A DNA stretch of 64,000 nt from Nonomuraea gerenzanensis (GTDB lineage Bacteria; Actinomycetota; Actinomycetes; Streptosporangiales; Streptosporangiaceae), in the NCBI RefSeq assembly GCF_020215645.1, contig NZ_CP084058.1, positions 4,216,001 to 4,280,000 of the forward strand, in the 5' to 3' direction. Position numbers and translations under genes: made by a program. Under the pieces are notes generated by a model that worked only from the letters and a program-made list of their open reading frames with translations, ran no database searches and had not been told where the DNA came from. The first letter of the stretch is position 1; every line of letters begins with the position of its first letter. Positions 44,262 through 53,095 of the stretch are shown here, in pieces.

Positions 44262-47200
44262 ATGGTGGGTTCCCATGCGGTGGCCGACCTGTCCACGGTC
44301 GGCTTGGCGGGAATCGCGCTCGCCGTCGTGCTCATGAGGATCAGCCGCCGCGGTCTCGGCCTGCGGCTGCTCCTGGGAGCGCTGGCAACGGCGTGGCTGG
44401 TCGCGGTGGGCGGAGGGATCTGGAGCTTCAGCGCGGCGCTGGCCGAGCGGGCCCCGTCCGCCGCCGGCCTGGCGGCCGATCCCTGCTCGTCGAGCGCCCC
44501 GGTCAGGACGTTCGACGTGTCCCTGATCAACATCCCGCTCTTCCTCAACCGCTTCGGCGACGTCGTCCCCGAAGGACGCATGTACGTCCTGGACGAGAAC
44601 GTCGCCGCCGTCCGGTCCACCTTCAAGCGGGCCGCCGACCCGTTCGCCCAGCGTGACCTCGTCGAGCCGCTCACCCTACGGGTCAACAAGGGCGACTGCG
44701 TGGCGATCAGGTTCACCAACCGGCTGCACGAGCCCGCCCCCGACCTGGAGTTCGACCCGGGCGAGTCGGTTTTCACGCTGCCGGGGGAGACGCTGGTCGG
44801 CACACCGGGCGCGGTCACCACGGCCAAGCGCCAGTTCGCCCCCGCCAAGTCGGCGCGCAAGGTGCAGTTCGACACCTCCAAGGCGCCGCACGCCTCGATG
44901 CACTTCGACGGCCTGACCTACGACGTGAGCACCTCCGACGGCACGGCGGTCGGCCACAACCCGGCCTCCACGGCCGCGCCGGGCGCGTCGGTGTCCTACC
45001 GGCTGTTCGCCGGGGTGGAGGGCGAGTTCCAGTTCAAGGACGGCGCCGACATGAGCTCCCACCAGACCGGGGCGGGCAACTTCATCGGCTCCCACGCCTT
45101 CGGCGCCTTCGGCGCGATCATGGTGGAGCCGCCGGGCGCCACCTGGGTCGACTCCTCGACCGGGCAGCCGCTCAAGTCCGGCACCCGGGCCGTCATCCGG
45201 AACCCGGACGGCAAGGACTTCCGCGAGCAGGTCGTGTTCATGCACGACGAGGTGGAGGCGCAGCCGGGCATCCTGACGCGGCTGTGCCGCGAGGAGGAAG
45301 AGGAGAGCGGGAGCTGCGTCGAGCCGACCGCGGCGGAGCTGGCCAAACTGAAGGCCGGCACGCTGCCGGACCTGTCGGGCGGGGACGCCGACGCGCTCGT
45401 GCAGGGCGAGGTGCCGGTGAAGCTGGAGTGGTTCGCGTTCAACTACCGGGCCGAGCCGGGGTTCAACCGCGAGGAGGTGGGCTGTCCCGCCGCCACCCGG
45501 GCCGCGCAGGGCTACAACGCCGCCGAGTGCATCGGCGAGGAGACGAGCCTGTCGTCCTGGCCGTTCGGCGACCCCGGCGGCGGTGACCTGGTCTTCCCGA
45601 GCTACCGGGGCGAGCCGACGCAGTTCCGGCTGATCCACCCGGCCGAGTTCGAGACGCACACCTTCCACCAGCACGTCAACCGGTGGCCGTTCGACCCGAA
45701 GGACGAGGGCGGCCTGGACGAGATCAGCAAGGCCACCCACCACATCGCGGTCACCAACGCGCTGGACGTGCAGGCGGTCAGCCCGGGCTCGCACTACTCC
45801 CTGATCATGGAGGGCGGGGCCGGCAGCGCCCACGACGGCAAGCCGGCGACCTTCGGCGACATCATCTTCCACTGCCACCTGTATCCGCACTTCGCCAACG
45901 GCATGTGGGGGCTGAACCGCACGTACGACAAACTGGAGGACGGCACCCGGCGCAACCCCGACACCACCCAGATCCCCAGGCTGATCCCGCTCGCCGACCA
46001 TCCCGCGCCGCCGGCGCCCACGGCGGACGAGCCGGGGTTCCCGCACTTCATCCCGGGCGCGTTCGGCTTCAAGGGGCCCAAGGCGCCGCTGTCGGTCGCC
46101 GAGCGGAAGACCGGCGCCGCGTTCCCGCCGACCGCGGCCGAGATCCGCGCCGCCGACGACCGCGGCCAGGTGCCCGGCGGGTTCTTCCAGGACCCGTGCC
46201 CGGCCACCCGCTCGGACGGCAAGCCGATCCCGGTCAAGACGTTCTACGTCTCGGCCATCCAGCTCCAGCAGACCTACACCGGCGGGGCCCTCCAGTGGAA
46301 CAACCCGCAGAGCCGCATCTACGTAGGCGGCACGACGTCGGCCGAGCGGGACGCCAAGGTCACCGCGATCAGGAACGGCGAGAAACCGGAGCCCTTCTCA
46401 CCGCTGCTCAACGTGGGCGACTGCGTCGTCTACCACCTGCGCAACGACCTGCCTGCCGACTTCGGCGGCACGGTGTTCGACCGGCGGCAGATCACCAACG
46501 AGGTGGGCATCCACCAGCACATGGTCCAGTTCGACGTGCTGTCCTCCGACGGCGCGGCCAACGGCTGGAACTACGACCAGGGCGCCGACGCCGCAGCGCC
46601 GAACAAGAAGTACACCTACCGGGACTTCGTGCACGCCGACACCGCGACGAACTCCTTCCACGACCACTTCTTCCCCAACGTGCACCAGGACAACGGCCTG
46701 TTCGGCGGGGCCACCATCCATCCGCCCGGCTGCACGTTCCACGATTCGGAGTCGGGCGCGCAGGTCAGCATCGGCACCATCGTCGACGTGCGGTGCGCTC
46801 CCACGACCGACTATCACGGCAGACCCACCGATGGTGAGTCCTACCGGAACGTCTCGCTGTTCATCGAGGACCACGTGCCGATGTTCAAGCCGGCCGACGC
46901 GAACGATCCCAACGACGACCGGTTCGTCACCCCGCAGGGCGTGCCGATCTTCCCGGCCAAGTTCCCCTCCAGCGCCGACGACCAGGGCGTGATGGGCATC
47001 AACTACCGGCTGCAGCCGTTCGAGGCCCGGCGCGCCTTCGACCCGGCGGGCATGTTCCGGGCGGAGAGCCTGCCCAACACGCCGATCCCCCGGGCGTACG
47101 AGGGGGACAAGGTCAAGTGGCGGCTGTTCCAGCTCTCGCAGGAGGAGTCCCACGGGTTCAACCTGGACAGGTTCCGGTGGAGACAGGAGCCCAACGACCC

Positions 47201-48860
47201 GCAGTCGCCCCTGGTGCAGGCGCAGCACATCGGCATGCTGGAGTACTTCGAGATGCGCATGGAGATGGGCTACGAGCTGCCCAACGCCGGAGACCCGTTC
47301 TTCGTACGCTCCTACCTCTACAACTACGGCGGTGCCGACGACTGGTTCCTGGGCACCTGGGGAGTCTTGGAGGTGCGCGGCTGCAACGGCTTCCAGTCCT
47401 ACACCGGCACGCTCCAGCTCCTGCCCGGGAGTGATCCGCCGCCCTGCGCCAACCCCGCGCCCGTCGCCCAGAATCCCCGGGAGCAGGCCAGGCTACCGGT
47501 GGTCGGCGAGAACAACCCCTGCCCGCACACCTCCGACGGCACCATCACCGCGCCGATCAAGAAGTACACCGTCGTCGCCTTCAACCACGACATCACCTAC
47601 AACAAGGCCGGTGACCACGACCCGCGCGGGGCGATGTACGCGCTGGAGGAGGACGTGGCGGCGATCAAGGCGGGCACGAAGAAGGCCGAGCCCCTGGTGA
47701 TCCGGGCCAACGCCGGCGACTGCGTCGAGGTCACCCTGAAGAACCAGCTCGACCCGGCCAAGATGCAGCCGCACTGCTTCGAGGGGACGGAGCCCGGCCA
47801 GCTCGGCTTCCGTGACCCGTCCCAGGGCGGGTTCGCGCTGCCGGGGTGCCTGGACCAGCCGCCCAGGAACGAGCACAACGTGCCCGGCTTCAAGCCGATG
47901 CCGGTCAGCGCGAAGGTCGGCCTGAGACCGGCCATGGTCGACTACCACGTACAGGGGGCGGGATCCTCCGTCGGCTGGAACTCCCCGGACACGCTCGTGG
48001 ACGTCGGGCAGTCGCGCCTGCTGCGCTGGTACGCGCCGGAGGAGGACGGCGCGACGGGCCTCGGCGTGCTCCAGGACTACGCCGACCCCCTCGGCCACGG
48101 CCACCACGGCCTCTTCGGTGGCCTGGTGATCGAGCCGAAGGGATCGACGTACAAGGATCCGAAGACGGGCGCCGACCTGAGGAGCGGCGTGGACGCCGTG
48201 ATCGTGGACCCGAACGGCAAGGACTTCCGCGAGCACGTCATCCTGATGAACAGCGACCTGTCGCTGTTCCGCAAGGACACCAACGGCAACGTCGCCGACG
48301 ACCTGCCGGTGCCCGACAACCTCGACCTGGCGCTCACCCCGAGCCGCGAGGCCGACGACCCCGAGGACCAGGGCGAGTTCGCGATCAACTACAGCAACGA
48401 GCCGTGGAGCCACCGGTACGCCGGCAACCAGGACCTGGCGAAGATCTTCTCCAGCACGGTGCACGGCGACCCGGCGACCCCGCTGTTCCGGGCCTACCCC
48501 AAGGATCCGGTACGGCTGCGCGTGGCCCAGGTGGTCGGCGATCCCCGCTCGACGGGCTTCGCCCTGCACGGGCACACCTGGCGCCGCGCCCCCGACGACC
48601 CGCAGTCGCAGATCGCCGCCTTCCAGGGCCAGTTCAACCCGGGGGTCGCCTACAACATCCACCTCGACCCGGCCGTGACGGGCGGCGCGGGCGGTCCCGC
48701 CGGCATCCCGGGCGACTACCTGTACCGCACGGGCACGCTGGCCCGCCACCTCACGGGCGGGCAGTGGGGCATCTTCCGCGTCCTGGCCGCCAAGCAGCCG
48801 GACCTCATCGAGCTGCCGGACCATCCGTTCGGTACGGCCACGCGATCGCGAGGGGAGTAG
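44262..48860 (+). CDS. Giant multicopper oxidase, MnxG-like (six cupredoxin-like domains)
   Basis: 1532 aa. Two N-terminal membrane spans (about 12-27 and 34-54) leave a large extracytoplasmic part. Three domain pairs follow. The first (80-320) has poor copper ligands. The second has HTFHQH (466-471) and HCHLYPHFANGM (H537, C538, H539, H543, M548), a type 1/trinuclear motif. The third has HQH (751-753) and HDHFFPNVHQDN (from 800). The fourth to sixth include GDHDPRGAMYAL, HGHHG (1279-1283) and LHGHTW (1436, 1438). The NHDITYNKAGDHDP segment resembles the Mn(II) oxidase MnxG. Mn or another metal or organic substrate is possible. A TTGACA-like promoter was not found in the 276 bp upstream. Confidence 0.85.
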   Translation: MVGSHAVADLSTVGLAGIALAVVLMRISRRGLGLRLLLGALATAWLVAVGGGIWSFSAALAERAPSAAGLAADPCSSSAPVRTFDVSLINIPLFLNRFGDVVPEGRMYVLDENVAAVRSTFKRAADPFAQRDLVEPLTLRVNKGDCVAIRFTNRLHEPAPDLEFDPGESVFTLPGETLVGTPGAVTTAKRQFAPAKSARKVQFDTSKAPHASMHFDGLTYDVSTSDGTAVGHNPASTAAPGASVSYRLFAGVEGEFQFKDGADMSSHQTGAGNFIGSHAFGAFGAIMVEPPGATWVDSSTGQPLKSGTRAVIRNPDGKDFREQVVFMHDEVEAQPGILTRLCREEEEESGSCVEPTAAELAKLKAGTLPDLSGGDADALVQGEVPVKLEWFAFNYRAEPGFNREEVGCPAATRAAQGYNAAECIGEETSLSSWPFGDPGGGDLVFPSYRGEPTQFRLIHPAEFETHTFHQHVNRWPFDPKDEGGLDEISKATHHIAVTNALDVQAVSPGSHYSLIMEGGAGSAHDGKPATFGDIIFHCHLYPHFANGMWGLNRTYDKLEDGTRRNPDTTQIPRLIPLADHPAPPAPTADEPGFPHFIPGAFGFKGPKAPLSVAERKTGAAFPPTAAEIRAADDRGQVPGGFFQDPCPATRSDGKPIPVKTFYVSAIQLQQTYTGGALQWNNPQSRIYVGGTTSAERDAKVTAIRNGEKPEPFSPLLNVGDCVVYHLRNDLPADFGGTVFDRRQITNEVGIHQHMVQFDVLSSDGAANGWNYDQGADAAAPNKKYTYRDFVHADTATNSFHDHFFPNVHQDNGLFGGATIHPPGCTFHDSESGAQVSIGTIVDVRCAPTTDYHGRPTDGESYRNVSLFIEDHVPMFKPADANDPNDDRFVTPQGVPIFPAKFPSSADDQGVMGINYRLQPFEARRAFDPAGMFRAESLPNTPIPRAYEGDKVKWRLFQLSQEESHGFNLDRFRWRQEPNDPQSPLVQAQHIGMLEYFEMRMEMGYELPNAGDPFFVRSYLYNYGGADDWFLGTWGVLEVRGCNGFQSYTGTLQLLPGSDPPPCANPAPVAQNPREQARLPVVGENNPCPHTSDGTITAPIKKYTVVAFNHDITYNKAGDHDPRGAMYALEEDVAAIKAGTKKAEPLVIRANAGDCVEVTLKNQLDPAKMQPHCFEGTEPGQLGFRDPSQGGFALPGCLDQPPRNEHNVPGFKPMPVSAKVGLRPAMVDYHVQGAGSSVGWNSPDTLVDVGQSRLLRWYAPEEDGATGLGVLQDYADPLGHGHHGLFGGLVIEPKGSTYKDPKTGADLRSGVDAVIVDPNGKDFREHVILMNSDLSLFRKDTNGNVADDLPVPDNLDLALTPSREADDPEDQGEFAINYSNEPWSHRYAGNQDLAKIFSSTVHGDPATPLFRAYPKDPVRLRVAQVVGDPRSTGFALHGHTWRRAPDDPQSQIAAFQGQFNPGVAYNIHLDPAVTGGAGGPAGIPGDYLYRTGTLARHLTGGQWGIFRVLAAKQPDLIELPDHPFGTATRSRGE

Positions 48861-48869
48861 GGGCATGCG

Positions 48870-49427
48870 ATGGCGAGGACCCCGATGACTCCGATGACGA
48901 GGACTCCGATGACGAAGACGGGGAAGCGGGTCCGGCCGGCCAGGCCGGATCCGGCCGGGCAGCTCCGCACCCGGGCGTTCCGCGTCGGCCTCCTGGTCGG
49001 CGCCGGGTCGGGGCTGACGGTGGCCACGCTGATCGCGGCGCTGGCGTTCGCCGTGACGGACCCGGCCCCCGCCCCGCCCGTGGCAGGGCCGAGCCCCACC
49101 GCCTCCGCGCCGGCGGGCGCCGCGGCCGTGCACGTCGCGGCCCGCCACCTGGGGGATCTCAAGGTCAGGGTGGAGGCTCAGGTCAGCACCCGGACCTACG
49201 ACCCGCTCGGGCGGGCGAGCGTGGCCATGTACGCCGACATGGTCGCGATGCCGATGGCGCACCGCAAGGGGCCGGTCACGATGGCCGAGGTACCGGGCAA
49301 GGCCGGTTGGTACGCGGCCGAGGTGGTGGTGCCGATGGTCGGCGAGTACGACTTCCAGGTGAGCGTGCTGCGCCCGATCCCGGGGGAGGCGCACGCCAGG
49401 GTGCAGGTGGGCGCACAGCAGGGCTGA
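48870..49427 (+). CDS. YtkA-like membrane-anchored protein downstream of the copper oxidase
   Basis: 185 aa starting at ATG 48870, ten bases after the oxidase stop, so the two are co-transcribed. A Met/Thr-rich N-terminus (MTPMTRTPMTKT) encoded by a short DNA repeat is followed by one membrane span (about 38-58). The rest is a YtkA/FixH-like extracytoplasmic beta-sandwich with MVAMPMAHRKGPVTMAEVPG and GWYAAEVVVPMVGEYDF. YtkA-like domains are linked to copper handling; a copper delivery or assembly role for the oxidase is inferred. Confidence 0.75.
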   Translation: MARTPMTPMTRTPMTKTGKRVRPARPDPAGQLRTRAFRVGLLVGAGSGLTVATLIAALAFAVTDPAPAPPVAGPSPTASAPAGAAAVHVAARHLGDLKVRVEAQVSTRTYDPLGRASVAMYADMVAMPMAHRKGPVTMAEVPGKAGWYAAEVVVPMVGEYDFQVSVLRPIPGEAHARVQVGAQQG

Positions 49428-49436
49428 CCCCGCGGA

Positions 49437-49472
49437 CCCGCCTCCGGCCGGCACGACCGCACCGGAGGCGGG
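49437..49472. terminator. Terminator hairpin after the copper oxidase pair
   Basis: CCCGCCTCCGG (49437-49447) pairs perfectly with CCGGAGGCGGG (49462-49472). From 49475 to 49581 imperfect 12-20-bp repeats of CCCGTCGYCCTGCC-type sequence fill the space before the convergent regulator's stop. Confidence 0.8.
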
Positions 49473-49581
49473 CCCGTCACCTGCCAGGCCAACCAGTTGC
49501 CGCGCCCGTCGTCCTGCCAGACCCGCCACTCGCCGGGCCCGTCGCCCTGCCGGACCCGCTGCCTGCCAGATCCGTCGCCTG

Positions 49582-50214
49582 TCAGAGGAGGCCGGCCCGG
49601 GCGGCGGCCAGAAGCGCGCCGGCCCGATCGGTCGCATCCAGCTTGGTCAGAATCGGCCTGAGATTGCGCTTGAGCGTCGACTGACTGATGGCGAGCCGCC
49701 GGGCGATCTCGTCATTACGCAACCCCCGCGCCACCAGCCGCAGAATCCGCAGCTCCTGCGCGGTCAGCTCAGGCACGGGCCCGCCCGGCTCGCGGAAGAC
49801 CAGCCCGGAGGCGACCCCGTCCAGCACGACGTCACCGGCGCCGATCACCTTGAGCCCGCGTAACAGGCCACGCGGATCGGCCTCACCGGAGAAGAGCCCG
49901 CTCACCCCGAGCCGCATCACCTCCCGCGCACCGCCCGGGTCGATGGCGCCCACCACCAGCACGATCTTCACCGTCGGCACGGTCTCCCGCAGCCGCCGGA
50001 CGACCTGCAGCAACATCGGATGCAGCGAACGCACGTCGAGCAGCGCGATGTCCGGAACGCGCGCCTCCACCGCACGCCGGTACTCGTCGAGCCGGCGCGC
50101 CACGGTCAGCACGCTGAGATCCGAGGAGATCTCCCGCAGGAGCGCCCCGAACGCCACGGCCTGCAGCAGCGACCCCTCCACCATGACGACGACACGGGTC
50201 AGCTCGTCATGCAA
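49582..50214 (-). CDS. LuxR-type regulator with a degenerate receiver domain
   Basis: 210 aa. The N-terminal half is receiver-like, with D60 in IALLDVRS at the phospho-acceptor position, but the acidic pair near the N-terminus is absent (VVVMVEGSLL). The C-terminal HTH reads LTAQELRILRLVARGLRNDEIARRLAISQSTLKRNL. No histidine kinase is adjacent, so it may be an orphan or atypical regulator. It converges on the copper oxidase pair. Confidence 0.88.
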   Translation of the reverse strand: MHDELTRVVVMVEGSLLQAVAFGALLREISSDLSVLTVARRLDEYRRAVEARVPDIALLDVRSLHPMLLQVVRRLRETVPTVKIVLVVGAIDPGGAREVMRLGVSGLFSGEADPRGLLRGLKVIGAGDVVLDGVASGLVFREPGGPVPELTAQELRILRLVARGLRNDEIARRLAISQSTLKRNLRPILTKLDATDRAGALLAAARAGLL

Positions 50215-50370
50215 TGCCCGTTCTCCACTCGTCTGCCCCCAAGACGAAGATTCTGCACGGTATGAGATCGAGACTGACCCTGGAGAGGCCGTCCGTCAAC
50301 CCCGCTGTCACATCACAACAAAGCCGGACATCTACCCTCATATGAGATTCCGGATCAGAAGGAAGACGAC

Positions 50371-50442
50371 GTGGGAGCAGCCGAACGGCGGCGCTTCGAG
50401 GAGCTCTACCCCGAGCACTACGGGGCCGTCTCCGCCTACGTC
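50371..50442 (+). pseudogene. 5' remnant of an ECF sigma factor gene
   Basis: A GTG start at 50371 with AAGGA eight bases upstream begins GAAERRRFEELYPEHYGAVS, a classical sigma-70 region 2 opening, then YV. Homology breaks abruptly near 50442, where the sequence becomes unrelated. The frame stays open to 51066 but is meaningless there, because the TetR gene occupies the other strand. About 24 codons of the sigma gene survive. Confidence 0.7.
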
Positions 50443-50491
50443 CCAGCCCGACCAGGCTCTGGTTGTACGGGAAAGGCGCGGTGCGTGCTTT

Positions 50492-50598
50492 ATGACGGCA
50501 AGGTGGCGGCGGACTTCCCCAGCAGGAGGCCGCCGCATCCCCTACGACGGGACGTCGATGGCCTCGCCCAACGCGGCCGGCGCGCGTACACCGGCACC
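50492..50598 (+). pseudogene. Subtilase (S8 peptidase) active-site fragment
   Basis: The frame reads GGRRIPYDGTSMASPNAAGA (about 50519-50578), an almost ideal subtilisin catalytic-serine motif (GTSMASP), with no other subtilase sequence around it. It overlaps the 3' end of the tetR gene on the opposite strand and follows directly on the sigma-factor remnant, which points to a recombination scar. Confidence 0.6.
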
Positions 50599-51225
50599 AG
50601 GGGGCACCGCGAATGTCTCCACGTGCTCGATGGCTGCCAGCAGCGCGTCCTTCAACGGGGCGATGTCACGGGCGACCTGGGCGAGAAGCATGCCGCCCTG
50701 AAAGGCGGACAGCAGAAGATGCGCCAGCCGGGCCGGATCCGCCTCGACGCTGATGCGGCCGAGCCCCTGCATCCGTACGAGCCCATCCCGGAAGACGTCC
50801 CTCCACTGCTCGAACGCGCCCGCCAGCTCCTCCCGTACGTCGAGATCGGTCTTGATGATCTCGGCGGCGAGCGAGCCGAGGCTGCAACCCTCCTGGTAGG
50901 AGCGCTCGTAGGCGATGTAGAAGCCCGCCCATTCCCGAAGCGCGTCGAGGCTCTCGAAGCGGGCGAAGCGCTCACTGCGGTGAAAGGTGAGGACGCGCTC
51001 GGCCTGCCACTCGATGACCGCGAGGACCAGGCTCTCCTTGGTCGGGAAGTAGTGGTTGAGCTGTGACCCGCTGATGCCCGCCGCGCGACGGAGCTGCTCG
51101 TTGTTCGTCGCGTGGACGCCCTTGGTGTAGATCAGCTCCGCGGCGTGCTCCAGGATGCGGGCGCGGGTCGCCTGCCCCTTGTTCGTGAGCTTCTGCGGCG
51201 CCCGGGGCTCCGTTGTGGCTTCCAT
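50542..51225 (-). CDS. TetR-family transcriptional regulator
   Basis: 227 aa from ATG 51225. The N-terminal HTH reads TRARILEHAAELIYTKGVHATN and GISGSQLNHYFPTKESLVLAVI (key part GSQLNHYFPTKE). A ligand-binding domain of the TetR_C type follows. The last ~15 residues (AALGEAIDVPS) and the stop are read from the antisense strand of the subtilase fragment, so the original C-terminus was probably replaced. It is divergent from the oxidoreductase it likely represses. Confidence 0.9.
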   Translation of the reverse strand: MEATTEPRAPQKLTNKGQATRARILEHAAELIYTKGVHATNNEQLRRAAGISGSQLNHYFPTKESLVLAVIEWQAERVLTFHRSERFARFESLDALREWAGFYIAYERSYQEGCSLGSLAAEIIKTDLDVREELAGAFEQWRDVFRDGLVRMQGLGRISVEADPARLAHLLLSAFQGGMLLAQVARDIAPLKDALLAAIEHVETFAVPPGAGVRAPAALGEAIDVPS

Positions 51226-51238
51226 GACACACACCATA

Positions 51239-51303
51239 CCCAAATTGGGCTTGACAGCCCATATCTGTGCCCTGTTGACTGCCGTTAGTGGGCTGGCAGG
51301 CCC
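51239..51303. promoter_or_regulatory. Operator region between tetR and the MDR oxidoreductase
   Basis: CCCAA-A-TTGGG (51239-51249) is a perfect palindrome close to the tetR start, and GGGCTGGCAGGCCC (51290-51303) has matching outer arms. A TTGACA hexamer (51251-51256) between them could be the -35 of the oxidoreductase promoter. The TetR protein is the expected ligand. Confidence 0.6.
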
Positions 51304-51328
51304 AAAAACGAGATTCACGGAGGCACTC

Positions 51329-52246
51329 ATGAAAGCGATCGTCGCGACGGACCAGGCCGCCGAAGCGGCCGGGATCACCCTCGCGGAGCGGCCTGAGCCG
51401 ACGCCGGCGATCAACGACGTCGTCGTCGCGGTCCACGCGTCGGGCTTCGTGCCCGCGGAGTGGGAGTGGCCCTCGACCTGGGTCGATCGCTCCGGCCGCG
51501 ATCGCACCCGGGCGATCATCGGCCACGAGTTCGCCGGGGTGGTCTCCGCCCTCGGCTACGGCACGACGGGGCTCTCGCTGGGCCAGCGGGTGTTCGGGAT
51601 CACGGACTGGCACCGCGACGGAACGCTGGCCGAGTACGTGGCGGTGGAGGCACGCAACCTCGCGCCGCTGCCGGGCGACGTCGACTTCACGGTGGGCGCG
51701 AGCCTGCCGATCTCCGGCCTGACCGCGTGGCAGGGCCTGTTCCAGCACGGTCGTCTTCGGGCGGGGCAGACCGTCCTCGCGCACGGCGCCGCCGGCGCGG
51801 TCGGCTCCGTGGTGACGCAGCTCGCGCGGGAGTTCGGCGCCTACGTGATCGGTACCGGCCGGGCGGCGGACCGCCAGGCGGCGCTCGACTTCGGCGCGAA
51901 CGAGTTCCTCGACCTCGGCCACGACGATCTCGACGACCTCGGCGGGGTGGACCTGGTCTTCGATGTCATCGGCGGTGACGTCCAGAGGCGCTCGGCGAGC
52001 ATCGTCCGGCCCGGCGGGACGCTGGTGTCGGTGGTCGGCCCCGTGGAGGCTCGCCCGGCCGACGGCTTGGCGGTGGACTTCGTCGTCGAGTCCGTCCCGA
52101 GTCAGCTGGTGGAGATCGTCGAGCGGGTGCGCGACGGGCGCCTCCGCCCGCACATCGGAGCCGTCGTGGCCCTCGACGACGCCATCCCCGCGCTCAACCC
52201 GGCCGAGCGGCGCAAGGGCAAGACCGTCATTCAGGTACGGCCCTGA
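51329..52246 (+). CDS. Zinc-independent MDR-family (quinone reductase-like) oxidoreductase
   Basis: 305 aa from ATG 51329, with CGGAGG five bases upstream. It has an N-terminal GroES-like domain (IIGHEFAGVVSALG, GQRVFGIT) and a Rossmann domain with AHGAAGAVGSVVTQLA, the NADPH motif. Structural zinc cysteines are absent, as in quinone reductases and alkenal reductases. It is controlled by the divergent TetR, so it likely answers to an electrophile or drug. Confidence 0.9.
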   Translation: MKAIVATDQAAEAAGITLAERPEPTPAINDVVVAVHASGFVPAEWEWPSTWVDRSGRDRTRAIIGHEFAGVVSALGYGTTGLSLGQRVFGITDWHRDGTLAEYVAVEARNLAPLPGDVDFTVGASLPISGLTAWQGLFQHGRLRAGQTVLAHGAAGAVGSVVTQLAREFGAYVIGTGRAADRQAALDFGANEFLDLGHDDLDDLGGVDLVFDVIGGDVQRRSASIVRPGGTLVSVVGPVEARPADGLAVDFVVESVPSQLVEIVERVRDGRLRPHIGAVVALDDAIPALNPAERRKGKTVIQVRP

Positions 52247-52341
52247 GCGGGTGCGGCAGGCGCGTGCACGCCTCGGTGCCGGGACCGTTACCGCCCCTGG
52301 CCGACGCCTAACGCTTGCTCGTCACCGTCCGATATCGGATC

Positions 52342-52866
52342 ATGACGGCTCGGAGACGGCCCTGGCCGCCGCGCACGACGGACCCGCGCCCTTCCGCACG
52401 CGCCACCGCCCGGCTCGTCGCTCGCCCCCCGCTACGGCCACGGCCACGGCGCAGAGTCCTCGACGTCCGTCGGAACGTCCAATGGTGGGCCGCCCTCACC
52501 AGCGTCATCGCCGGCCTCATGTCCATCCCGGCGCCGGTCATCTCGCTGAACGCGCTCTCGCTCAGCCAGCGGCAACGCGCCGACGCACTGGCGCAGCGAG
52601 CCGAAGACCAGAAGGAGCGGGCAGCGGCGAAGGCTCAGGCCGCGTATGAGGCCAGGGCGGCCAATGGGCAGAGAGTCACGGCCTGGGCGTCGGGCGACGC
52701 GTTCATGGAGGCCGGCCTGCGCAACGCCAACTCCACGTGGGTCATCGTCTGGGTCATCGTCTGGGTCACCGCCGGCGATCGGACCTCCGTCACGTACACC
52801 GTTCGGGTGCCGCCCTGTACGGAGATGACCGTACGGCCCCGTTCGGGAGAAGGAGACGCCTGCTGA
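52342..52866 (+). CDS. Hypothetical small membrane protein, possibly truncated
   Basis: 174 aa. It has an Arg/Pro-rich N-terminus, one membrane span (WWAALTSVIAGLMSI) and a charged coiled coil (LSQRQRADALAQRAEDQKERAAAKAQAAYEA, key part AEDQKERAAAKAQAAYE). A tandem 12-bp duplication gives VIVWVIVWV. I recognise similar actinomycete proteins that continue further; here the frame stops soon after PPCTEMTV. The following 52867-53095 holds no clear gene. It may be a shortened copy. Confidence 0.5.
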   Translation: MTARRRPWPPRTTDPRPSARATARLVARPPLRPRPRRRVLDVRRNVQWWAALTSVIAGLMSIPAPVISLNALSLSQRQRADALAQRAEDQKERAAAKAQAAYEARAANGQRVTAWASGDAFMEAGLRNANSTWVIVWVIVWVTAGDRTSVTYTVRVPPCTEMTVRPRSGEGDAC

Positions 52867-53095
52867 ACCAGCAGCGATCGATCAGCTTCGCCTGTCCGCG
52901 GCTCTGGACGCTCCGATTGACACCGTGGCGGAGCGCACCATCACCCCCTGTACCTGACACCTCCCCGGACAACCGCTCCACGGCCCGAGGGCGGGCATTG
53001 GCGCGGCTCACCCCGGGAACGCTTGAGGCGGGCTCTGTGGCCGGCGCACCGGGAACGGCAGGCCCACGACGGCGCGGCCGAGGAGAGGAGTGATC

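Noticed and set aside
50371..51066. A full 231-residue plus-strand gene starting like an ECF sigma factor
   Set aside because: Only the first 24 codons are sigma-like; the rest is the antisense of tetR.
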